Assembly: GCA_963815135.1 (NCBI GenBank)
Contig: CAWFFO010000006.1
Span: 372,001 to 436,000 of the forward strand
DNA: 64,000 bases
Direction: 5' to 3'
Source of the DNA: CAIWTU01 sp963815135
GTDB lineage: Bacteria > Desulfobacterota > Desulfuromonadia > Geobacterales > Geobacteraceae
Positions 1 through 7,784 of the stretch are shown here, piece after piece. The notes below the pieces were generated by a model that had not been told where the DNA came from, searched no databases, and worked only from the letters and a program-made list of their open reading frames with translations. Each line of letters opens with the position of its first letter. Position 1 is the first letter of the stretch. Position numbers and translations under genes: made by a program.

Positions 1-755
1 AGGTCGGTCTCGCTGATATACGCCTTCACCCAGACTTCGTCCATCATGCCGACCGTGACTACGGGAGTTCCTGCCGCTACCTGTTCGCCCGGTTCTATGT
101 TTTTACTCAGGACCAGGCCTTTCACGGATGAAACGAGCGTGGAATAGCCAAGCCTGGTTTTTGCAAGGTCAAGGCGTGCTTCGCTGTCGCGCAGACGCGC
201 CCGGGCCTGATCGATGGTCTCGCGGCGCGGTCCGCTCTGCAGCATGGAAAGGCGCTCTTTTGCCTCCATTACCCTGGCCTGTGATTCTTCATAGGAAGCG
301 CGGGATGCGTCGAATTCACGCCTGGAAATGACCTCCCGTTTATATAATGCCTGCTGGCGGGCAAAATCTGTCTTGATGCGCCGGGCGTCCGCCTCGATCC
401 TTTGCAGGACAGCTACCGCCTGGGCAATCTCTTCCTTGCGGTAACCCGCTTCCAGTTCGGCCAGCGCAGCTCGCGCCGCCTGAACCTCCGCCTGTTTGCC
501 TTCAACTTCCTGGCGCAATTCCTCGCTATCGAGACGGGCCACCAGTTGTCCGGGGCTTACTATTTGACCCTCATCCACCGGGCGCTCCAGAACCCGTCCC
601 GGAATTTTGAAGCTCAGTTCAACCGTCGTCACTTCAATGTTTCCGGAGACCCGGATTACTCCTCTGTTTTCATTCGAATGCATCGTTACCAGGTAAATAA
701 TCGCTGTTACAATTGCAATCGTGACGATAAAAACCACGAATATCTTTTTGTTCAT
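1..755 (-). CDS. HlyD-type efflux membrane-fusion protein (3' end outside window)
   Basis: Periplasmic adaptor that would link an inner-membrane exporter (ABC or MFS) to an outer-membrane channel. Translating the minus strand from ATG at 755 gives MNKKIFVVFIVTIAIV, an N-terminal membrane anchor, then a biotinyl-lipoyl half motif (GNIEVTTVELSFKIPGRV), a long alpha-hairpin rich in Glu/Arg/Ala, and the second lipoyl half (TLVSSVKGLVLSKNIEPGEQV). The layout matches YbhG/EmrA-like adaptors. A GGGAGAGA ribosome site precedes the start. The reading frame stays open to the left edge, so the C-terminal part and the partner transporter lie outside. The family is clear; the substrate cannot be deduced. 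Confidence 0.85.
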   Translation of the reverse strand, partial: MNKKIFVVFIVTIAIVTAIIYLVTMHSNENRGVIRVSGNIEVTTVELSFKIPGRVLERPVDEGQIVSPGQLVARLDSEELRQEVEGKQAEVQAARAALAELEAGYRKEEIAQAVAVLQRIEADARRIKTDFARQQALYKREVISRREFDASRASYEESQARVMEAKERLSMLQSGPRRETIDQARARLRDSEARLDLAKTRLGYSTLVSSVKGLVLSKNIEPGEQVAAGTPVVTVGMMDEVWVKAYISETD

Positions 756-1002
756 TAATCTCTCCCGGTTGCGGATTATGATGAACTGAGCGTCTTTAGC
801 CCTTTTCCCTGTATAACGCCTTTCACATTCAAGTCAAGGGGGAAATTTGTCCCGCAGTATGTTTCGGGGTGTTGCGCAGGTTTGATTAGCATATAAACTT
901 GAAATAAAAGGATTTAAAGCATACACATGGAATGATTTATGCTTTTTAGATGAAGCAGTTTACTGTCAGGTTTGAAAAATCCATCACAAGGCGGTGATAT
1001 AA

Positions 1003-1570
1003 TTGAGAAAAGTACTCATTTGCGATGACGAGCCGATTATCCGCAAGAGCCTAAAAAATAAGCTGGCGGAACTCGGGTTTGATGAAATTTTGGAATGCGG
1101 TGATGGCGCGGCTGCGGTGGAAAAGGCATTGGCTGAATATCCCGACCTTGCCATCCTGGATGTTGCAATGCCAGGCAAGGACGGAATAACCGCTGCGCGG
1201 GAGATCAGGAAAAAGCTGAAGATTCCCATTATTCTCCTTACTGCCTGCTATGACCCGGAAACAGTAAAAAGGGCAGGGGAGAGCGGTATTGCCGCATTTT
1301 TGACCGAAACCTCTTCGCGAACAGGACCTCTGGCCGGCCATCGAGATGGCGTTTGCCCACGCGGAAGAGGTTGAAGCCCTGAAAGAGAAGGTGGAAGATC
1401 TCCAGGAAACCCTCGAGTCGAGGAAGATCGTGGAGAAAGCTAAAGGTGTGTTGATGCAGACTCAGAGCCTCACGGAGCCGGAAGCGTTCCGCAAGATGCA
1501 GAAACTGGCCATGGACAAGCGGAAAAGCCTGCGCCAGATCGCGGAAGCTATTCTCCTCACCGAATCATGA
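1003..1570 (+). CDS. ANTAR-domain response regulator (one frameshift as written)
   Basis: Receiver plus ANTAR RNA-binding output, a class that binds leader RNA and prevents transcription termination. The receiver shows DDEP near the N-terminus and phospho-acceptor Asp in LAILDVAMPG. A coiled coil (EEVEALKEKVEDLQETLESRK) leads to the ANTAR helices (VEKAKGVLMQTQSLTEPEAF...LRQIAEAILLTES). The start is TTG at 1003 behind AAGGCGG. An extra base near 1306 (ACCGAAACCT where ACCAAACCT would read LTKP) splits the gene into two frames; removing it restores a continuous protein of about 189 residues. In Geobacter sulfurreducens the GnfK/GnfR system with an ANTAR regulator controls nif genes by antitermination (established knowledge). 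A nif leader terminator lies 2 kb downstream, so a GnfR-like role is inferred. Confidence 0.85.
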
Positions 1571-1592
1571 TCTGAAGAGTCGTAGTTTGCAG

Positions 1593-1633
1593 AAAAAAGC
1601 GCCCCGCCAATCAATCAGGCGGGGCGCTTTTTT
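1593..1633. terminator. Bidirectional rho-independent terminator
   Basis: Inverted repeat AAAAAAGCGCCCCGCC / GGCGGGGCGCTTTTTT with a 9-nt loop. It is flanked by A and T runs, so it can end both the plus-strand ANTAR gene and the converging minus-strand zinc-ribbon gene. Confidence 0.92.
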
Positions 1634-1661
1634 CTGATCACTTGCCAAAAGGGAAAAACTT

Positions 1662-2315
1662 TCAGGATACTTCTCCCTTGACTGCCTCATATTGCTGGAT
1701 AAGGAGCAGGGCGCCCCATGGCAGGGTGATGATGATCCCGACCACCAGGGCAACCATGCCGATCGAACTCAATATGCCGCTGACGATAACAGTGAGCAGC
1801 CACGGAAGAACATGCCGCTGTACGGTCGAAACACTCCACATGAGGGCATCTATGGCATTCATTTTTCCGTCGATCACCTGTAGAAAACCGGGGGCTCCGA
1901 AAATGGTTACAACAAATTGTACAACCGGTCCTATAACGGGAATGAAAATCGATACGATCACCGCAGCAAGGAGAATGAGGCAATAGGCAAGCGCATTGCC
2001 GAAACAGTCCCAGGCAGAAAATATGTCAGCGACTCTGGCCTTTCCTCCGCGGGTAAGTTTGATGAGTCCGCGCGAGTACCCGGCGAAAAAGGCGGCGTTT
2101 ATGATCGGTATCCAGCCCACGAGCGCAAAAACCAGGGTGAACAGGACCAGGTCGCCCAGATTGTCCTTCCATATAATTGTGGCCCGATTAAACCTGTCCG
2201 CGAAATCTCTGTCCAGGAACGGATTAATCGTGGGCGTGCTTTCGGTCTGCCCGAAACAAAACGGGCAGGTTGTGCTTCCTTCCGCGATCTCTTTGCCGCA
2301 TGATCCACACTTCAT
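1662..2315 (-). CDS. Zinc-ribbon multi-pass membrane protein, function unknown
   Basis: 217 residues starting MKCGSCGKEIAEGSTTCPFC, a four-Cys zinc ribbon (CxxC...CxxC), followed by about four hydrophobic segments (GDLVLFTLVFALVGWIPII; NALAYCLILLAAVIVSIFI; VLPWLLTVIVSGILSSIG; VALVVGIIITLPWGALLLI). The start at 2315 is preferred over the longer upstream frame because GGGAAGGGAAA sits just before it. The topology resembles small bacterial membrane proteins with an N-terminal zinc-ribbon and a DUF4013-like membrane domain, but I cannot name a function. It stands alone and converges on the ANTAR gene through a shared terminator. Confidence 0.75.
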   Translation of the reverse strand: MKCGSCGKEIAEGSTTCPFCFGQTESTPTINPFLDRDFADRFNRATIIWKDNLGDLVLFTLVFALVGWIPIINAAFFAGYSRGLIKLTRGGKARVADIFSAWDCFGNALAYCLILLAAVIVSIFIPVIGPVVQFVVTIFGAPGFLQVIDGKMNAIDALMWSVSTVQRHVLPWLLTVIVSGILSSIGMVALVVGIIITLPWGALLLIQQYEAVKGEVS

Positions 2316-2391
2316 GGCGTTTCCCTTCCCATCAATGACTAAAATTTTAAATTCATAAAAAGTGTACGTCCTTCGCATTTAAATGCAAGAT

Positions 2392-2799
2392 TCATTTGGC
2401 CCCGAACTTTTTCAAATAGGCCTGCAAGCCGTCGGCAGGCATTTCCATTCCGTATTGCCAGCCGGGATTGAGGGCAAAGCCGATGGTGTCGGGAGTGCCC
2501 TGTAAAAACCAGCGGGCATCGACAACCATGGCATAGCAATAGTCCGGGAACTGGGCGACAAATGGACTGATGCGGTCGATGCTGGTAAACGTGGCTGCCA
2601 CCGTGAACCCCTGCAGGGAGGTTATGATCAGCGGGTCGATATCCGGCGCCGGATCGGACAGATCGACATCCTTGTCAAGCAGGATGACGATCTGCGAGTC
2701 GAGAAGAACGCGCAGAAAATCCGGTAGTTTGATCTCGTTCCGATAAAGGGACAACAACTTTTCTTCGAGCGGATTCTTCGCTTCAAATTCTCTGATCAT
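2392..2799 (-). CDS. SseB-family N-terminal domain protein
   Basis: 135 residues. The pattern NPLEEKLLSLYRNEIKLPDFLRVLLDSQIVILLDK...LIITSLQGFTVAATFTS..RISPF, followed by a GTPDTIGFALNPGWQYGMEMPADGLQAYLKKF tail, matches the SseB N-terminal domain family (enhanced serine sensitivity protein B type). That family is small, soluble and of unclear biochemical role. AAGGAT precedes the ATG. It may form a unit with the zinc-ribbon membrane gene 77 bases downstream. The function is not assigned. Confidence 0.75.
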   Translation of the reverse strand: MIREFEAKNPLEEKLLSLYRNEIKLPDFLRVLLDSQIVILLDKDVDLSDPAPDIDPLIITSLQGFTVAATFTSIDRISPFVAQFPDYCYAMVVDARWFLQGTPDTIGFALNPGWQYGMEMPADGLQAYLKKFGAK

Positions 2800-3067
2800 T
2801 GGGCGGGTATCCTTTGAGTTGCTTATAAGAGCCGATATTTAAAAGGGTAACATAAGTCTCCATTCATACAAACAAAAAAGGGCGCAGGATCAGGTTAACA
2901 GGCTGAAGGCTGACGGATATTTATCCATTAAAAGAAGTCCTGAAATGAACTTTCCCGGTATTCCCGCAGCCTCGTGTCGCCTTAGCTGCCTGCTGATGCA
3001 CAACCGAAATGACTAATTTATGAGCAACTGCACTTTTCTGCGGCGTATACGATTTTGTAAAACATGG

Positions 3068-3098
3068 AAAAGCCCTCTAAAAAAGGCTTTTTTTGTTT
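3068..3098 (+). terminator. Hairpin with T-run just upstream of the nif promoter
   Basis: AAAAGCC / GGCTTTT stem with a 10-nt loop followed by a T-run. It abuts the -24 element, so it would insulate nifH from read-through rather than act on nif mRNA. No plus-strand gene directly precedes it (2800-3060 shows no convincing ORF). Confidence 0.55.
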
Positions 3099-3114
3099 TG
3101 GCACGGCAAGTGCA
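3098..3114 (+). promoter_or_regulatory. Sigma-54 (RpoN) -24/-12 promoter of nifHDK
   Basis: TTGGCACGGCAAGTGCA matches the -24/-12 consensus (TGGCACG-N4-TTGCW), with the invariant GG and GC separated by exactly 10 bases. It lies 172 bases upstream of the nifH start, giving a leader of about 160 nt. No TGT-N10-ACA NifA site was seen in the 300 bases upstream. Confidence 0.85.
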
Positions 3115-3160
3115 TTGTTCTTTCGCAAAAGCAGCAAGTGAAAAAACAGGAATAAGAATA

Positions 3161-3178
3161 GAATACGCTGCAGTATTC
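3161..3178 (+). promoter_or_regulatory. Leader stem-loop with six-base loop upstream of nif terminator
   Basis: GAATAC / GTATTC perfect 6-bp stem closing a six-base loop (GCTGCA), 14 bases before the leader terminator. ANTAR proteins recognise paired hairpins with hexaloops (family knowledge). The usual loop A1 is not present here, so the assignment as an ANTAR target is tentative. Confidence 0.4.
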
Positions 3179-3192
3179 AGGAGTAGTCAGGC

Positions 3193-3228
3193 AAAGGCGC
3201 CGCCATTACAAAATGGGGCGCCTTTTTT
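3193..3228 (+). terminator. Intrinsic terminator inside the nifH leader
   Basis: AAAGGCGCC / GGCGCC followed by six T, with a 15-nt loop. It lies between the sigma-54 promoter and nifH, so full nif expression would need read-through. That fits antitermination control by an ANTAR regulator. Confidence 0.8.
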
Positions 3229-3285
3229 ATTGCCCCACAAAATTTACGGACGTTCCACGGATGAGTGGACGAAAGGAGCAGCAAC

Positions 3286-4154
3286 ATGAGACAGATCGCA
3301 ATTTACGGCAAAGGCGGCATCGGCAAGTCAACCACAACCCAGAACACGGTGGCGGGACTGGCGTCGCTCGGCAAGAAGGTCATGATCGTCGGCTGCGACC
3401 CGAAGGCAGACTCCACCCGCCTGATCCTCCATGCCAAGGCCCAGAAACGGTCATGGACCTGGTGCGGGAACTGGGGCACGGTCGAGGACCTGGAGCTGGA
3501 AGATGTTCTCAAGGTCGGCTACGGCGACGTCAAGTGCGTCGAGTCCGGCGGTCCCGAGCCGGGTGTCGGCTGCGCCGGCCGCGGCGTCATCACCGCCATC
3601 AACTTTCTCGAAGAAAACGGCGCCTACACCCCCGACCTCGACTTCGTCTTTTACGACGTTCTCGGCGACGTTGTCTGCGGCGGGTTCGCCATGCCGATCC
3701 GGGAAGGTAAGGCTGAAGAGATCTATATCGTCTGTTCCGGCGAAATGATGGCCATGTACGCCGCCAACAACATCGCCAAGGGTATACTCAAGTACGCCTC
3801 CTCCGGCAAGGTCCGCCTGGGCGGCCTGATCTGCAACGCCAGGAAGACCGACAAGGAATTCGAACTGATCGCGCCCTGGCTGCAAAACTCGGCACCCAGA
3901 TGATCCACTTCGTTCCCCGCGACAACCAGGTGCAGAGGGCGGAACTGCGCCGGATGACGGTTATCGAATACTCGCCGGAGCATCAGCAGGCCCAGGAGTA
4001 CCGTGAACTGGCCAGAAAGATCTCCGAAAACAAGATGCTCGTCGTGCCGACGCCGCTGGAAATGGAAGAGCTGGAAGAACTGCTGATGGAGTTCGGCATC
4101 ATGGAAGCGGAGGACGAGTCGATCGTCGGCGTGGCAGAAGCAGCAGCCAAGTAG
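3286..4154 (+). pseudogene. nifH: Nitrogenase iron protein NifH, frame broken by three indels
   Basis: Fe protein of Mo-nitrogenase, the ATP-dependent electron donor to NifDK. It starts at ATG 3286 (AAAGGAG upstream). Visible are the P-loop GKGGIGKSTT, the 4Fe-4S ligand regions GVGCAGRGV (with the ADP-ribosylatable Arg) and DVVCGGFAMPI, and a normal C-terminal end. As written, a base is missing near 3440 (AAACGG for AACACGG), one is extra near 3473 (GGGG), and one is missing near 3881 (GCGCCC for GCGGCCC). Restoring these gives a full-length NifH of about 289 residues. All catalytic residues survive, so this is either very recent decay or, more likely, sequence error. It is first in nifHDK. 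Confidence 0.9.
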
Positions 4155-4168
4155 CTGTACGGAAAAAC

Positions 4169-4207
4169 GGGCGCGGGTTTCGGAACTACGACAATAAGTC
4201 CGCGCCC
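4169..4207 (+). promoter_or_regulatory. nifH-nifD intercistronic hairpin
   Basis: GGGCGCGG / CCGCGCCC 8-bp GC stem with a 23-nt loop, between nifH stop and nifD start, without an immediate T-run. Such hairpins commonly stabilise the abundant nifH transcript; that role is inferred here. Confidence 0.55.
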
Positions 4208-4299
4208 TTGTACCCTTTTTACCAACAAACGAGTGGCGAAAGGCACACGTGGCATTATATCAGGAGCCCGGGCCTCCGCTTATGATAAAGGAGATTTCT

Positions 4300-5798
4300 A
4301 TGTCAGATACCAATAAGAAAATTGAAGGCATCACCAAGGAGTCGACCCAGGAGATGATCGACAAGACCCTGGAGGCCTATCCCGAAAAGGCGAAAGAAGA
4401 AGCGGGCGCCGCATCTGGCGCCCAACGATCCCGAGCAGCGGCTCCGCCTGCGTCAAGTCCAACCGGAAGACCGTCCCCGGCGTCATGAGCGCCCGCGGCT
4501 GCGCCTATGCCGGCGCCAAAGGGGTGGTCTGGGGGCCGATCCGCGACATGGTCCACGTCTCCCACGGTCCGGTCGGCTGCGGCTGGTACTCCTGGGGCAC
4601 CCGGCGCAACCTGATGACCGGCATCAACGGCGTGACCAACTTCGCCATGCAGTTCACCTCCGATTTCCAGGAAAAGGACATCGTCTACGGCGGCGACAAG
4701 AAGCTGAAGCAGCTGCTGGGCGAGGCCCAGGAGCTGTTCCCGCTGGCCAAGGGGATCTCGGTCCTTTCCGAATGCCCGGTCGGCCTGATCGGCGACGACA
4801 TCAACTCGGTGGCCAAGCAGACGTCCAAGGAGCTGGACATTCCGATCATCCCCTGCAACTGCGAAGGGTTCCGCGGGGTCTCCCAGTCGCTCGGTCACCA
4901 CATCTCCAACGACACCATCCGCGACTACATCATCGGCACCCGCGAATTCGCCGAGCCGGAGACCCCTACGACATCGCCCTGATCGGCGACTACAACATCG
5001 GCGGCGACGTCTGGGCGGTCAAAGCCGCTGCTGGAGGAAAGCGGCTTCAACGTCAAGGCGACCTGGACCGGCGACGGCGAGCTGGAGAAGATCGCCGCCA
5101 CCCACAAGGTGAAGCTGAACCTCATCCACTGCTACCGTTCCATGAACTACATGTGCAAGGTGATGGAAGAGAAATACGGCATCCCCTGGCTGGAGTTCAA
5201 CTTCTTCGGCCCGACCAAGATCAGGGAGAGCCTGCGCAAGCTCGCCGAGCGGTTCGACGAGACCATCAAGGAAAACGTCGAGAAGGTCATCGCCAAGTAC
5301 GATCCGATGATGCAGGCGGTCATCGACGAGTACCGTCCGCGTCTCGAAGGCAAGAAGGTCATGCTTTACGTGGGTGGCTTGCGCCCCCGCCACACCATCA
5401 GCGCCTACGAGGACCTGGGGATGATCGTGCGTCGGTTCCGGCTACGAGTTCGCCCACGGCGACGACTACGAGCGGACCGCGCCGGAGATGCCGGAAGCCA
5501 CGGTGGTCTACGACGACGTCTCCGAGTACGAGCTGGAGAAATTTGTCCAGAGGCTCTGAAGCCCGACCTGGTCGGCAGCGGCATCAAGGAGAAATACCTC
5601 TTCCAGAAGATGGGTATGCCTTTCCGCCAGATGCACAGCTGGGACTACTCCGGTCCGTACCACGCCTACATGGGTTTCCCGGTGTTTGCCCGGGACATCG
5701 ACATGGCAGTGAACAGCCCGACCTGGAAATTGGTGAAGAGCACCGTTCTGATGATGTCTGGGCGATCGACAGGATTGCCCTGTCACGCAATCGAGTGA
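4300..5798 (+). pseudogene. nifD: Nitrogenase MoFe protein alpha chain NifD, about six indels
   Basis: Alpha subunit carrying the FeMo-cofactor. It starts MSDTNKKIEGI behind AAAGGAG. Spread over three frames one sees the P-cluster ligands (RGCAYAGAKGVVWGP, GPVGCGWYSWGTRR, SECPVGLIGDDI), His in QSLGHHISND, the cofactor Cys in IHCYRSMNYM and the homocitrate-side His in MHSWDYSGPYH. Frame changes lie near 4387 (extra A), 4430, 4960 (missing C), 5026 (extra A), 5436 (extra C) and 5533. The C-terminus (after NSPTW, about 5730) is uncertain because the frame is again ambiguous; the stop could be 5798 or 5821. Length after correction is about 480-500 residues, normal for NifD. Confidence 0.88.
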
Positions 5799-5850
5799 AC
5801 CTGGACCATAGGACGGATTGAGTCTGCCGGACCGAGCAGAGGAGAAAGTT

Positions 5851-7311
5851 ATGAGCGAAGATACCGCTGTCAAATCGTTACCGAAATCACGGAAGAGGAA
5901 GAGAAACGGGTCGCCGACTGGATCAATACCGAAGAATACAAGGAAAAGAACTTTGCCCGTCAGGCCCTGGTGGTGAACCCGGCCCACGCCTGCCAGCCGC
6001 TGGGGGCCGAACTGGTGGCCCACTGCCTTCGAAGGCTGCCTCCCCTTTGTGCACGGTTCCCAGGGGTGCGCCTCGTACTACCGCTCCACCCTCAACCGCC
6101 ATTTCCGCGAGCCGGCGCCTGCGGTGTCCGACGCCATGACCGAAGACGGCGCGGTGTTCGGCGGCCAGAACAACCTGCACGAGGGGCTGGAGAACGCCTT
6201 CGCGCTGTACAAGCCGAAGATGATCGCGGTCTTTACCTCCTGCATGCCGGAGATCATCGGCGACGACATCACCGCCTTCATCAAGAACGCCCGGCAGAAG
6301 GGTGCGTTCCCAAGGACTTCCCGTCCCCTATGCCAATACCCCGAGCTTCAACGGTCGCACATCCACGGCTACGACGCCATGCTGCTGGCCATCCTGCAGA
6401 CCCTGACCGAAGGAAAGCAGGTGGAAGGGCGCTGCACCGGCAAGCTCAACTTGATCGCCGGCTTCGACGCCAACACCGGCAACTACCGCGAGTACAAGCG
6501 GATCTTCGAAGCATTCGGCATCCCCTACACCTTCCTGGCCGACATCTCCGAGGTTTTCGATTCGCCCTAGACGGCACCTACCGGATCTATCCCGGGGGGA
6601 CCACGCTTGAGGACGCCGCCGATTCCATCAACGGCAAGGCGACCATCAGCCTCGGTCCCTATGCCACCCCCAAGACCTTCACCTGGATCAAGGACAATAC
6701 TCCGGCAAGCATGTCTGCCATGCCCATGCCGATGGGCATCGCAGAAAACCGATGCCTTTCTCATGAAGCTGTCGGAGCTGTTCGGCAAGCCGGTTCCCGA
6801 ATCCTCAAGGCCGAGCGGGGCCGGGCGGTGGATGCCATGACCGACTGCGCACCAGTACATGCATGGCAAGAAGTTCGCCGTCTATGGCGATCCGGATTAC
6901 CTGCTGGGTTACGTCTCCTTCCTTCTGGAAATGGGTGCCAGTCCATACCACATCCTCTGCAGCAAGGGGAGCAAGAAGCTGGAGAAGGAGCTGCAGGCGC
7001 TGCTCGATGCCTCTCCCTACGGCAAGGACGGCAAGATCTACATGAACAAGGATCTCTGGCATCTGCGCTGGCTGGTCATGACCGATCCGGTGGACGCGAT
7101 CATCGGCGATACCCACGGCAAGTTCATCACCCGGGATGCCAAGATCCCGCTGTTCCGCTTCGGCTTCCCGATCTTCGACCGGGTCAACCTGCACCGTTCC
7201 CCGCTGGTTGGCTACCAGGGCGTCATCAACATGGTGACAGCGATCTGCAACAAGTTCATCGATATAACCGACGACACTTGTGACGACCGGCACTTCGAGA
7301 TGATGAGATAA
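5851..7311 (+). pseudogene. nifK: Nitrogenase MoFe protein beta chain NifK, about 12 indels
   Basis: Beta subunit of the MoFe protein. It starts MSEDTAVK behind GAGGAGAAAG. P-cluster cysteines appear in NPAHACQPLGAE, HGSQGCASYYR and TSCMPEIIGDD. The long uninterrupted C-terminal frame from about 6860 (YMHGKKFAVYGDPDYLLGY to DDRHFEMMR) is intact. Frame shifts are visible near 5872, 6028, 6312, 6328, 6352, 6563 (giving an in-frame TAG), 6696, 6713, 6743, 6803 and 6854, each explained by gain or loss of a single base. This is the most indel-dense gene in the window. A terminator follows at once, so the operon is nifHDK only here. Confidence 0.88.
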
Positions 7312-7351
7312 ATTTCTGATTGATTATTGAAAAATAAGGGTTGTACGTTGA

Positions 7352-7387
7352 AAGGGGACGGGCTTGAATGAAGCCTGTCCCTTTTTT
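7352..7387 (+). terminator. Rho-independent terminator after nifK
   Basis: AAGGGGACGGGCTT / AAGCCTGTCCCTTTT hairpin with a 5-nt loop followed by T6, 40 bases after the nifK stop. Confidence 0.93.
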
Positions 7388-7392
7388 GTAAA

Positions 7393-7784
7393 GAGATGAA
7401 ATCCAGGCTTATTTTGCGGCTTTGTTCGGACGCTTCACTTCCATTTCAAAGAGCCAGGGCAGACAGACCGTTACAGGGATACAACATTAGAAATATTGTA
7501 AAATTTTACAATATGTTGTATACGGTTGCATGTGGTGAAGTGTTGTTGTTTCCATTTTGCAACACGTGATTTGCGGTCGCTTGAATCGCGAAGGTTTATC
7601 ACTGTGAAGTATTTGTCATATGATCCGCAAAATTTAATTGAATAGCACCGCAATAGCCGATTTAAAATTTCCATAAACCTTCCTTGCCCTGCTCTGTGCA
7701 TTCCGGTAATTCTTCGGCATCGCCATTTTCCCGGAGTATCATTTGCGGCGGAAAATAAACGGCTGTAAGTCGAGGATACTCTGT
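7393..7784. other. 390-base intergenic region with a perfect 22-bp palindrome
   Basis: AT-rich spacer between nifK and the PocR kinase. Positions 7493-7514 form a perfect 22-bp palindrome (half-site ATATTGTAAAA), nested in an outer TACAAC...GTTGTA pair (7480-7485 and 7515-7520). This looks like a dimeric regulator operator. No convincing ORF or RNA gene was seen in the rest. Confidence 0.55.

Noticed and set aside
402..758. Plus-strand ORF opposite the HlyD gene
   Set aside because: Antisense shadow; the minus strand encodes a clear membrane-fusion protein.
3020..3289. 89-codon ORF over the nif promoter region
   Set aside because: It covers the sigma-54 promoter and leader terminator, has no ribosome site and no family signal.
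4772..5821. 349-codon plus-strand ORF in the nifD region
   Set aside because: An Arg/His-rich out-of-frame shadow of nifD, extended by the indels.
5970..7283. 437-codon plus-strand ORF in the nifK region
   Set aside because: It follows nifK coding sequence only in short segments; otherwise it is a low-complexity shadow.
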